A model generated the notes under the pieces. It saw only the letters and a program-made list of their open reading frames with translations. It was not told the DNA's origin and searched no databases. This document shows positions 1 to 7,843 of a DNA stretch of 26,585 bases, in pieces; the stretch's first letter is position 1, and each line of letters starts with the position of its first letter. Made by a program: the position numbers and the translations under genes. The DNA is taken from the NCBI GenBank assembly GCA_002482775.1, contig DLGQ01000112.1, forward strand, positions 1 through 26,585, read 5' to 3'. The DNA is from Flavobacteriales bacterium UBA7690. Its GTDB lineage: Bacteria > Bacteroidota > Bacteroidia > Flavobacteriales_F > PHOS-HE28.

Positions 1-1
1 G

Positions 2-22
2 CCCCTCTCCCAAGGAGAGGGG
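2..22. repeat. GC-rich perfect hairpin (9-bp arms)
   Basis: Arms CCCCTCTCC and GGAGAGGGG are exact reverse complements around a 3-nt loop (CAA). No T-tract follows on either visible side. It could be the terminator of a gene left of the window or a dispersed intergenic hairpin; the sequence does not decide. Confidence 0.5.
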
Positions 23-44
23 AGAAATGCCAGCGTTGATCGAA

Positions 45-75
45 GCACCCGTAGTCGACCGACTGGGTCGACTTG
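45..75. repeat. REP-like GTCGAC palindrome, copy 1 (upstream of dinB)
   Basis: The flank GCACCCGTAG runs into arm GTCGACC (54-60), a 5-nt loop, and arm GGTCGAC (66-72). A second copy with the same flank and almost the same arms lies inside the dnaE coding sequence at 15717-15777, in reverse orientation. Two copies with a shared flank argue for a dispersed repeat family and not a chance palindrome. Confidence 0.6.
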
Positions 76-98
76 ACCAGTATTGGCAACAGGGCAGC

Positions 99-104
99 GG
101 GAGG
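99..104 (+). promoter_or_regulatory. Ribosome-binding site of dinB (GGGAGG)
   Basis: GGGAGG ends 9 nt before the ATG at 114, an ordinary Shine-Dalgarno distance, but about 30 nt before the other in-frame ATG at 135. It therefore favours the start at 114. Good Shine-Dalgarno sequences are uncommon elsewhere in this window. Confidence 0.45.
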
Positions 105-105
105 A

Positions 106-140
106 AATGAAAAATGCAGAATGAAGAATGTAGAATGACC
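106..140 (+). repeat. Five tandem heptamers AATGNNN at the dinB start
   Basis: The units AATGAAA, AATGCAG, AATGAAG, AATGTAG and AATGACC run without gaps. Each carries an ATG (107, 114, 121, 128, 135). Because the period is 7, successive ATGs fall in different frames; only those at 114 and 135 are in the polymerase frame. The ATG at 107 opens a five-codon ORF ending in a TGA that overlaps the ATG at 121. Gain or loss of a unit would change which ATG lies 9 nt from the ribosome-binding site. Confidence 0.7.
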
Positions 141-1361
141 AACGGCGAACGAACGATCCTCCACCTCGACCTGAACACCTTCTTCGTGAGCGTGGAACGG
201 CTGGAGAACCCCAAGCTGGTGGGCAGGCCCGTGCTGATCGGCGCCGACAGCGACCGCGGCGTGGTGGCCAGTTGCAGCTACGAGGCGCGGGCCTTCGGGG
301 TGCGCAGCGCGATGCCGATGAAGATGGCGAAACAGCTGTGCCCGGAGGCGATCATCCTGCGCGGCGACAGCGGGGCTTACCTGAAGAAGAGCGATGAGGT
401 GACGGAGATCATCCGTGCGCAGGTGCCGCTGTTCGAGAAGAGCAGCGTGGACGAGTTCTACGTGGACCTGAGCGGAACCGACAAGTTCCACGGCAGCAGG
501 AAGCTGGCGGTGGAGCTGCGGCAGAAGATCATCAAGGATAGCGGGCTGCCGAATTCGTTCGGGCTGAGCATCAACAAGACGGTGAGCAAGGTGGCCACCG
601 GCGAGGCCAAGAACGGCGCGGGCGAGTGGTATGTGGAACGCGGCACGGAGAAACCCTTCCTGGCGCCGATGCCCATCGAGCGGATCCCCGGTGTGGGCGA
701 CAAGACCGCGCACCTGTTGCGCAGCATGGGCGTGGCAAAGATCCACACGCTGCAAGAGCTGCGCGTGGATCTGATGCACCGCTTGTTGGGCGAGCACGGG
801 CCTGTGCTGTGGCGCAAGGCGAACGGCATCGATGACAGTCCGGTGATCGCCTGGCACGAGCGCAAGAGCATCAGCACGGAGCGCACCTTCGAGCGCGACA
901 CGATCGATGTGGTGAAACTGAAAGGCATGCTCACCGCCATGGCCGAGAGCCTCGCCTTCCAACTGCGCAAGGGCGACAAGCTCACCAGTTGCATCGCGGT
1001 GAAGATCCGCTACGCCGATTTCAACACGCACACCAAACAGATACGCGTAGGCTACACGGCCTGTGACCACATCATACTACCGGCGGTACACGACCTGTTC
1101 CGCACGCTGTACGACCGCAGGCAACGGATCCGCTTGATCGGCGTACGTTTCAGCCACCTGGTGGGCGGCGGGCACCAGATGGATGCCTTCACCGATACGC
1201 AGGAGGCCATGGACCTGTACCAAGCGATGGATAGGATCCGCAAGCGTTTCGGCGACCGCACCGTGATGCGCGCGGCAGGCATGGATGCGAAGAGCATCGG
1301 CCGGATGGACAACCCGTTCGATGGGCAGGCGCCGGTTTTGTTGGCGAATAGGAGGACGTAG
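114..1361 (+). CDS. dinB: Y-family translesion DNA polymerase (DinB/Pol IV type)
   Basis: This is an error-prone polymerase that copies past damaged template bases in the cytoplasm. Visible motifs are HLDLNTFFVSVE near residue 17 with catalytic Asp19, the fingers motif YEARAFGVRSAMP near residues 56-68, and SSVDEFYVDLSG with catalytic Asp113-Glu114. A helix-hairpin-helix stretch (IPGVGDKTAHLL) and the little-finger domain after STERTF follow. The length of 415 residues is normal for the family. Start 114 is chosen for its spacing from GGGAGG; the ATG at 135 (MTNGERT) is the alternative and loses only seven poorly conserved residues. In Bacteroidota this type commonly pairs with a second DnaE; here that gene is at 14069-17398 on the other strand. 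No LexA-like gene is in the window. Confidence 0.93.
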   Translation: MQNEECRMTNGERTILHLDLNTFFVSVERLENPKLVGRPVLIGADSDRGVVASCSYEARAFGVRSAMPMKMAKQLCPEAIILRGDSGAYLKKSDEVTEIIRAQVPLFEKSSVDEFYVDLSGTDKFHGSRKLAVELRQKIIKDSGLPNSFGLSINKTVSKVATGEAKNGAGEWYVERGTEKPFLAPMPIERIPGVGDKTAHLLRSMGVAKIHTLQELRVDLMHRLLGEHGPVLWRKANGIDDSPVIAWHERKSISTERTFERDTIDVVKLKGMLTAMAESLAFQLRKGDKLTSCIAVKIRYADFNTHTKQIRVGYTACDHIILPAVHDLFRTLYDRRQRIRLIGVRFSHLVGGGHQMDAFTDTQEAMDLYQAMDRIRKRFGDRTVMRAAGMDAKSIGRMDNPFDGQAPVLLANRRT

Positions 1362-1480
1362 GGGATCAGATGAGCAGAAAGTGGGAATGCCTGGGAACCT
1401 GGCACGGACGTACCGTTCCGGATCGATCGTTCACATCGGATAGGGGACATCGATATACAAGCGAACGAACATCCGACCCG

Positions 1481-2934
1481 ATGCTATCCAAACCACTACC
1501 CATCCTCTTCCTTACCATCGCGTTCCAAACCTCGACCAGCGGCCAAGTTCCTGTGCTGCTCAAGGACATCTATCCGGAGGGCAGCAGCGATCCCAGATCG
1601 TTGGCTTGCCACAACGGAGTACACTACTTCACTGCCACCACCACCGAAAACGGACGCGAACTCTGGCGAACCGACGGCACGGAGGCGGGCACGTACTTGG
1701 TGAAAGACCTCTTCCCGGGGAGCGCGAACGCGAACCTCTCCTATCCCATGGTGATGGGTGACCACCTCTACTTCATCCACTCCGAAGGTCTTAGTCGATT
1801 CCTTTGGAGGACGGATGGCACCGAGGAGGGCACCCAAGAAATGCTGCGCATGGACGATCTGGAGGACTCCGGGTTGACCAACTGGAATTATTTCGAAGTG
1901 TTAGGAGACCGTATCTTCTTTGCCGGGGGTACAGCGGAACATGGTCGCGAGCTCTGGTCAACAGATGGCACTGCGGCAGGCACAGAACTTTTCATGGACC
2001 TCCGTACAGGATCTTTGGGAAGTTCGCCGGAAGGCTTGAAGTCATACATGAATAAACTCTACTTCACGGCCTCGCTCGATGCTGGCGGAGAAAAGCACTG
2101 GGTGACGGACGGGACGGTTGAAGGGACCCAAATGCTTACGGACATGCCGTCTTTAGGTGGATTCGACCCGCCCAATTTCTTCGGCGTTGGGGATCTGGTC
2201 TACTTCCGTTTCTCCACGGATCTCCAAGGCACTGAGCTCTACTGACGGACGGTACTTTAGAGGGAACCCACCTCGTCCGTGATCTCCGGCCAGGGCCGAA
2301 CAGTTCGATCCCTCAGGGCTACGCCGAGTTCAATGGCCAGTTGCACTTCTACGCACACACCACCTCGACCCCGAATCTGAAACAGATCTATCAGACCGAT
2401 GGGACCTACGAGGGGACCACCGTATGGCCCGATCTCGGGCTCGATCGCCCCGATCATGGTATGATCAACCATAACGGATACCTCTACTTCACGGCGTACG
2501 TTGGCACGATCCGGGAAATATGGCGCTCTGATGGTACCATGGAGGGAACACAGGCGATCCTTCATCCGCAGAGTGAGCCGCTAAACCATTTCCAGTCGGG
2601 CAACTCGATGTGCAGTTGCAACGGGGTCTTCTATTTCTCGGCCCAATACCTGACGGATATAGGATCGGAATTCTATGTCCTTGACGCTCCGCTCATGAAT
2701 TCCGTCGAGGAAGGATCGGCCATGCGTACCGCACCCTATCCGAACCCGGCCACATCCGAGTTGATGGTGCAGGCTGATCACCCTTCCCTCGCCCGTCTGT
2801 TGGATAACCTAGGCCGCGATGTGCGAACGTGGCGGCTCACCACCGGGATCAATACCGTCGATCTCGATGGACTCTCCGAGGGCATCTACCTGTTGATGAC
2901 CGGCACCGCGAGCCATCGTATAGTGAAGCAATAA
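1481..2934 (+). pseudogene. Secreted TDGT-repeat protein with T9SS tail, broken by a frameshift
   Basis: The frame from ATG 1481 (signal peptide MLSKPLPILFLTIAFQTSTS, then GQV) runs to a TGA at 2243-2245. The same protein resumes in another frame from 2245 and ends at 2934. Seven ELWxTDGTxxGT-like units recur about every 135-148 nt (near 1660, 1801, 1949, 2097, 2236, 2383 and 2518), a pattern that suggests a seven-bladed beta-propeller. The break is inside unit five: ELY, then TG with one base missing, then TDGTLEGT. Restoring one base gives about 484 residues, ending in a T9SS type A domain (YPNPATSELMV to the C-terminal IVKQ). An upstream ATG at 1370 is in frame but would bury the signal peptide. 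It could be a true pseudogene or a one-base assembly error. The family function is unknown; it is presumably a cell-surface or secreted protein. Confidence 0.8.
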
Positions 2935-3056
2935 TGACGGCCCGTGACCGGCGATATACATAGGTCGACAGTGCAGTAGCTGGGATACGACCGGTCGGAT
3001 CCGGTGCGACCCTTGGATGGTACGAAGTGATCGAAGCGGAAAAATGCACCCGAAGA

Positions 3057-4658
3057 TCACTCCTTCACCACCCGCAACGCCTCCCCTTCCGCTGTGCGCA
3101 AGAGGTAAAGGCCGCTGTGTAGATCGCCGATCGCGATGCTGTTGCGGCCGGGTTGTAACGGAATGGAACGCACCAGTTGACCGGCGCTGTTGACCAGGTC
3201 CGCAGTGGTGGTGATCGCGCTCGTGCGCTCCACATGCACGATGTCTTGTGCCGGAACGGGCCAAGCTTGCATATCGCTTGTGGATCGGCGTTCGCGCACC
3301 GAGGTGGTGAGCCCGGACAGCTCACCGAACACGGCAGCTTGTTGGTCCGCAACGTTGGTGGTGTGTGGTCCGAACGCGAACGGATCACGGATGTGTGCGG
3401 CGAAATGCACAGCGCCGGGTTCAGCATTCGCGGTGATGGTGCGTGCTTCGCCCCAGCCTGCATTCACTTCGCTATCCGCAGACCACAGTGCACTGCCATC
3501 CGCTGCGAAAGCGACCACGGCCAGCACGTGATCGGTGAGGACCGAACTTCCGGTAACAACACCGTTACCCCAATCCGTGGTGCCACGCGCATCACCGATC
3601 AGGTAGAGGTTGTCTTCGGGATCCAGCGCTATGCACGGTCCTGCGCTGCGCGCGAAATTCCCGGCGATCGGTGTTGGCGCGGGCGGTGCGCTTTCCACGG
3701 CCCAAATGAATTCGCCCAAGCTATCCAACCGCATCAAGAAGATCTCTTGCGACCAGTTGGGACCGTGTAGCTGCAGATCGCCCCATTGCGTGGGGTCGAA
3801 AATGCTACCAGCGAGGTACGCATGACCATCGGATGTTGCCACCACGGCAGGGTCCTGGAAGGTGATATCATCCGCGAACTCGGCGAAACCGGCCGTGCCA
3901 TCGGGCTTGTAACGCAGCACGAACATGGAGTAACCGGTGGTTCCCGCATTGGCGAAGGCCTGGCCGCCAAAAGCAAAGCCGTTGTTCTCACAACCGCCGC
4001 TCATGTAAAGCCCTCCCCAGGGATCGAAGCTGATGGTGCCCATCGTGCGCACACCATCCACGATGCGTGTTTCCACATCCCCTCCATTCTCGTCAACACG
4101 CACCGCTTTGCCCACGCCCCACTCGGCAACCGCATACCATAAGCGCCCTTGCGGATCCAACGCCAACGATGGAATGCTCAAGGCTTGGTCGTGTACGAAG
4201 GATAGGTTGCGAGTCCATTGCACAAGGCCGGTGTTCAGATCAACGGCCAACAGGAACAGGTTCTCGTTCCATAGCCCTTGGCCGGTCTCACCGCCCAATA
4301 CCGATCCATCGCACAGTTGCAGCGCACCCATGAAACTTCCGGCGAAGTATGCGTGGCCATCCTCCGATACTACGGCGCTCCTCACATTCACGGAATCGTG
4401 AAGCCCACAGGACCAGACAGGAAGTCCATCCATGTCCAGCGCCTCGATCATGGCGTTACCGTAAAGGGTTTGGCCGTAAACGAAATCGCCCGTGGTGTTG
4501 CGACCGATCACGATACGCCCGGGAGCCGATGCCATTACCTCGCTCGGCATGGAAGGGTTGGAATCGTAATCGATGGAGGCGCTTGTAAGCCAATCGCACT
4601 GTTGCGCGCTGGTGAGCGATGTGATAGCGACCAGGGAAAGCGTAAGGAATCGGCGCAT
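3057..4658 (-). CDS. Secreted beta-propeller-like protein with T9SS type A sorting domain
   Basis: The product has 533 residues. The start at 4658 (MRRFLTLSLVAITSLTSAQ) gives a clean Sec signal peptide; the longer frame to 4775 adds 39 residues that overlap the upstream gene's end and are unlikely. The body repeats short units of the kind DGHAYFAGSFMG, GRLWYAVAEWG and DNLYLIGDARG, resembling SBBP-type propeller blades. The tail (about residues 461-533) starts WPVPAQDIVHVE and ends GLYLLRTAEGEALRVVKE, a T9SS type A domain that directs export and surface anchoring. It lies 56 nt downstream of a similar gene on the same strand, so the two are probably co-transcribed and may be paralogues. No catalytic motif was seen; the function is unknown. 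Confidence 0.85.
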   Translation of the reverse strand: MRRFLTLSLVAITSLTSAQQCDWLTSASIDYDSNPSMPSEVMASAPGRIVIGRNTTGDFVYGQTLYGNAMIEALDMDGLPVWSCGLHDSVNVRSAVVSEDGHAYFAGSFMGALQLCDGSVLGGETGQGLWNENLFLLAVDLNTGLVQWTRNLSFVHDQALSIPSLALDPQGRLWYAVAEWGVGKAVRVDENGGDVETRIVDGVRTMGTISFDPWGGLYMSGGCENNGFAFGGQAFANAGTTGYSMFVLRYKPDGTAGFAEFADDITFQDPAVVATSDGHAYLAGSIFDPTQWGDLQLHGPNWSQEIFLMRLDSLGEFIWAVESAPPAPTPIAGNFARSAGPCIALDPEDNLYLIGDARGTTDWGNGVVTGSSVLTDHVLAVVAFAADGSALWSADSEVNAGWGEARTITANAEPGAVHFAAHIRDPFAFGPHTTNVADQQAAVFGELSGLTTSVRERRSTSDMQAWPVPAQDIVHVERTSAITTTADLVNSAGQLVRSIPLQPGRNSIAIGDLHSGLYLLRTAEGEALRVVKE

Positions 4659-4714
4659 GGGAGATGGTTCAGGGAGAAGACCAGTGCTTGGGACAACCCG
4701 TTGCCTGAAGGACA

Positions 4715-6742
4715 CTATTCCTTGACGAACCGGGCAAAGTGGATACCTGAAGCGGTCTCTATCAGCAGCGTCCATGTTCCAGGAGCGAGGTGGCGGACCT
4801 CGATGCCATTCGTTCCCACAACGTCCACTTCGGCGCGGCGGCCTAAGACATCCACCGCAACGGCATTGCGCCTAGGAGCGGTCGAGCCTGTGAAGAAGAC
4901 AAGTTCGTTCGCGGGGTTCGGGAAGAGATGAAGTGACTCCTGACCCACTTCTTCCACGCCCACGTTAAGGACGACGATGACGGGCTCGGTGGTCCAAAGG
5001 CAGCCAGCTACATCGGTATACTCCAGGTGATAGGTGCCTGAACTTTCAGCAATGTGGAACGGCGCGTCGGCCGAAACAGGAAGCCCGCCGAAGTACCACG
5101 ACCATTCCACGCCGCCTTCCACCCACAACGAATCGCCATCCACGTTGATCACCAATTCGGGATCCACACTGCTCGAGATGCTGATCGAACCCGTGGTGGT
5201 ATTCCCATTGGCATCGGTAACGATCACGGAATAGTCTCCCGGGCAGAGTGCACCCACTTCTTGTGAAATGGCACCATCGCTCCATTCAAAGGTGAACGGC
5301 CCTTCGCCGTTGACGAATGCGATCGCTTCACCGATACAGAGACCCGAACACGTACCAGTACCGTAGGTGCTCACATCGAACGTGGTGTCCGTGGCGGAGA
5401 CCATCATGGCATCACCGTTCGAAACATCATCGATGGTGCTGCTACCGTATGTGACCAAGCCCCAGTAGTATCCGCCAAAGTACAATTGGTGCGGCTCTGC
5501 AGCTTGCCGGTGGATGCAAAGTGGTACATCACGTTGGTTGCCACCGGCCCGCTGCGCCCAGACCACATCACCATCGCCATCCATCTTCAGGATCGCTATC
5601 TCCTCGCCCCCGGTGCTGGAAAGCGTAGTGCCAAAGAAATCGACGGTGTTCAGGAACTGCACGGCGACATACGCATTGCCTTGTCCATCCGCAGCAGCGC
5701 TCCAACTCAGATCCCGTTGCGCGGAACCTGTGCTCTTGCCCCATTGGTAGTTCCCGTCCGCATCGAACTTCAGGATCATGAAGTCATCATTGCTGCTCAC
5801 CGAAACGAGGGTATCATCCGGCAGGAACATGCTTCCCCACAGCCTGCCCACCATGAACAAGTTGCCGAGCGTATCCGCTGAGATGCCCATGCCTTCGTGG
5901 TCGCCGGAACCATAGCTGTTCGCCCAAAGCGCATTGCCGTCGAGGTCGCAACCAAGCACATAGGCCTTTCCTGAATTGGACGTGGTGGAGATCGGCAGCC
6001 CATCGAATTCACCGGCGGCAAAGCTGAACTGCCCGGTAATGAACAGGCGGTCATTCGCTATGCTGATGGAACGCGCCGACTTGCTCTGGCCGAGGCCCGT
6101 GCTGAGCTTGGCCCAATTGAGGGTACCTGCGCTGTCGTAGCTCGCCACGAAAATTTGACGTTGACCATTGTTGGTGATCTGGAGCGGATCGAAGCGCACA
6201 GTGAACCCGCCAACGAATCCCGTGATGAAAACTTCACCTTCCGGGGAAACCGCAATGCCGCGTGCTTCATCGTTGGAACTGCTACCTGCACGGCGCGCCC
6301 ACAAGCAAGTGCCATCCACATCGTAGCGGGCCAGGAAGATGTCATCGCCGGTGTATGAATCCAAGGTGATGCCATCACTGAACACCGCACTGCCGTTGTA
6401 ACTACCAGTGATGTAGATCCGATCCTCCGCATCGATGGCGATGTCATAGGCCAAGGCATCATCGAAGGTGACCAGCACGCTGCGCACCCATAGACAGTTG
6501 CCTGCAGCATCATACTTCGCCAATACCCCAGCGGTATTGCTACCCGTGGTGATGGTGCCGCAACCGAACTCAGATGTTCCCCTGACACTCCCGGCCCAAT
6601 ACACATTTCCCTGGCTATCCGTGGCGATGCCGTAGCACTGATCCACATTGCTGCCGTCGCCGGCACTAACGGCCCAGTTCCATTGTTGGGCGTGAAGCGT
6701 GGTCGCTAGGATGATCGGCAGCAAGTATAAAAGTGATCGCAT
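4715..6742 (-). CDS. Secreted propeller protein with SprB-like module and T9SS tail
   Basis: The product has 675 residues. The start at 6742 (MRSLLYLLPIILATTLHAQ) gives a signal peptide; the frame is open for 58 more codons upstream without a signal-like start. Residues 20 to about 460 carry repeated units such as GNVYWAGSVRG, DRIYITGSYNG and GNLFMVGRLWG, typical of SBBP/quinoprotein-like blades. Residues about 466-517 (GPFTFEWSDG, then LCPGDYSVIVTDANG) match the pattern of SprB-type adhesin repeats. The tail (about 602-675, LFPNPANELVFF to FARFVKE) is a T9SS type A sorting domain. It is the first gene of a probable two-gene unit with the 4658-3057 gene and is divergent from the ABC operon across 213 nt. 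It is likely a cell-surface adhesin or scaffold; the ligand is unknown. Confidence 0.87.
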   Translation of the reverse strand: MRSLLYLLPIILATTLHAQQWNWAVSAGDGSNVDQCYGIATDSQGNVYWAGSVRGTSEFGCGTITTGSNTAGVLAKYDAAGNCLWVRSVLVTFDDALAYDIAIDAEDRIYITGSYNGSAVFSDGITLDSYTGDDIFLARYDVDGTCLWARRAGSSSNDEARGIAVSPEGEVFITGFVGGFTVRFDPLQITNNGQRQIFVASYDSAGTLNWAKLSTGLGQSKSARSISIANDRLFITGQFSFAAGEFDGLPISTTSNSGKAYVLGCDLDGNALWANSYGSGDHEGMGISADTLGNLFMVGRLWGSMFLPDDTLVSVSSNDDFMILKFDADGNYQWGKSTGSAQRDLSWSAAADGQGNAYVAVQFLNTVDFFGTTLSSTGGEEIAILKMDGDGDVVWAQRAGGNQRDVPLCIHRQAAEPHQLYFGGYYWGLVTYGSSTIDDVSNGDAMMVSATDTTFDVSTYGTGTCSGLCIGEAIAFVNGEGPFTFEWSDGAISQEVGALCPGDYSVIVTDANGNTTTGSISISSSVDPELVINVDGDSLWVEGGVEWSWYFGGLPVSADAPFHIAESSGTYHLEYTDVAGCLWTTEPVIVVLNVGVEEVGQESLHLFPNPANELVFFTGSTAPRRNAVAVDVLGRRAEVDVVGTNGIEVRHLAPGTWTLLIETASGIHFARFVKE

Positions 6743-6955
6743 GCTGCAAATGTCGGTAGTGGTCCGTTCCTGTGGGCGCCGATCTGGTTCATCCAAAATG
6801 ACCGATCCGCCCTGTAACCATCCAACGGTCCTCACCGTCATCCAACCGCATTCCACCGGCACCCGGATGCAACCGTTCGTGTATCCGCTACGATCACATA
6901 GGGCGGCATTGTGCATCTTCGATCGCTCAAATCGTTCATCCTACACCCCTCCTGC

Positions 6956-7843
6956 ATGGAACTCGTCATCAACGGACTAAGCAAGACCTACGGCAATGGC
7001 GTGAAAGCGCTGGACAACGTCAGCCTCACCATCCCGAAAGGCATGTTCGGACTTCTGGGACCCAACGGTGCCGGAAAAAGTTCCCTGATGCGGATCCTGG
7101 CCACGTTGCAAGAAGCGGATAGTGGTAGTGCGATGCTCGGCACCATCGATGTATTGAAGGACAAGCAAGAGGTGCGCAAGGTGCTGGGCTATCTACCCCA
7201 GGAATTCGGCGTCTACCCGCGTGTGAGTGCCTACCACATGCTGGACCACATCGCACTGCTGAAAGGGGTAGTGGCGAATGGCGAACGCAAAGCCGTAGTG
7301 GAAGCACTGCTTCAAAAAGTGAACTTGTGGGAACACCGCAACAGACGGATCGCTGGTTTCAGCGGTGGCATGAAACAGCGGTTCGGCATCGCCCAGTCGT
7401 TGATCGGAGAACCCAAATTGATCATCGTGGATGAACCCACCGCAGGCCTCGATCCGGGTGAACGCAACCGCTTCTACAATCTGCTGACGGAGATCGGCGA
7501 GAACGTGGTGGTGATCTTGAGCACCCACATCGTACAGGACGTGCAGGAGTTGTGCCGCAACATGGCGATCATCAACAAAGGGAAGCTCCTGTTCGCCGGT
7601 GCACCCAACGATGCACTGGATGCCGTGAAAGGGAGGATCTGGGAAAAGAGCATCTCCAAAGCTGAGTTGGAAGGGCACAACACGAAGTACCAGGTCATCA
7701 GCAACAAGCTCATCAGCGGCCGACCATCCATCCATGTGTTCAGCGCCGTGCATCCGCAAGATGGTTTCGCGGCCATCGAACCTTCGCTGGAGGATGTGTT
7801 CTTCAGCCACATCAACGGGACCACCAACACCGTATCGGCATGA
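6956..7843 (+). CDS. ABC transporter ATP-binding protein
   Basis: This is the nucleotide-binding subunit of an ABC-2-type exporter, acting on the cytoplasmic face of the inner membrane. The start at 6956 (MELVINGLSKTYGNG) is where family homology begins; the frame to 6911 adds 15 unlikely residues. With this start, Walker A is GPNGAGKS (35-42), the Q-loop LPQEFG (Gln82), the signature FSGGM (135-139), Walker B LIIVDEP (155-161) and the H-loop STH is about 30 residues further on. The 295-residue length is typical. Its ATGA stop/start overlap with the permease-peptidase gene at 7840 indicates translational coupling and a shared complex. The substrate is not evident. The 213-nt upstream gap shared with the divergent secreted gene must hold its promoter, but no clear -33/-7 pair was found. 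Confidence 0.95.
   Translation: MELVINGLSKTYGNGVKALDNVSLTIPKGMFGLLGPNGAGKSSLMRILATLQEADSGSAMLGTIDVLKDKQEVRKVLGYLPQEFGVYPRVSAYHMLDHIALLKGVVANGERKAVVEALLQKVNLWEHRNRRIAGFSGGMKQRFGIAQSLIGEPKLIIVDEPTAGLDPGERNRFYNLLTEIGENVVVILSTHIVQDVQELCRNMAIINKGKLLFAGAPNDALDAVKGRIWEKSISKAELEGHNTKYQVISNKLISGRPSIHVFSAVHPQDGFAAIEPSLEDVFFSHINGTTNTVSA

Noticed and set aside
1370..1480. Earlier start of the TDGT-repeat protein
   Set aside because: The extra 37 residues are polar and would place the signal peptide internally.
2987..2996. Palindrome CGACCGGTCG between convergent genes as a terminator
   Set aside because: It is only 10 nt with no T-run or longer stem; too weak to call.
6743..6955. Promoters in the gap between the secreted gene and the ABC operon
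   Set aside because: The minus-strand GACATTTG near 6747 matches the -7 box with one mismatch but has no TTG at the right distance and would start transcription at the ATG.
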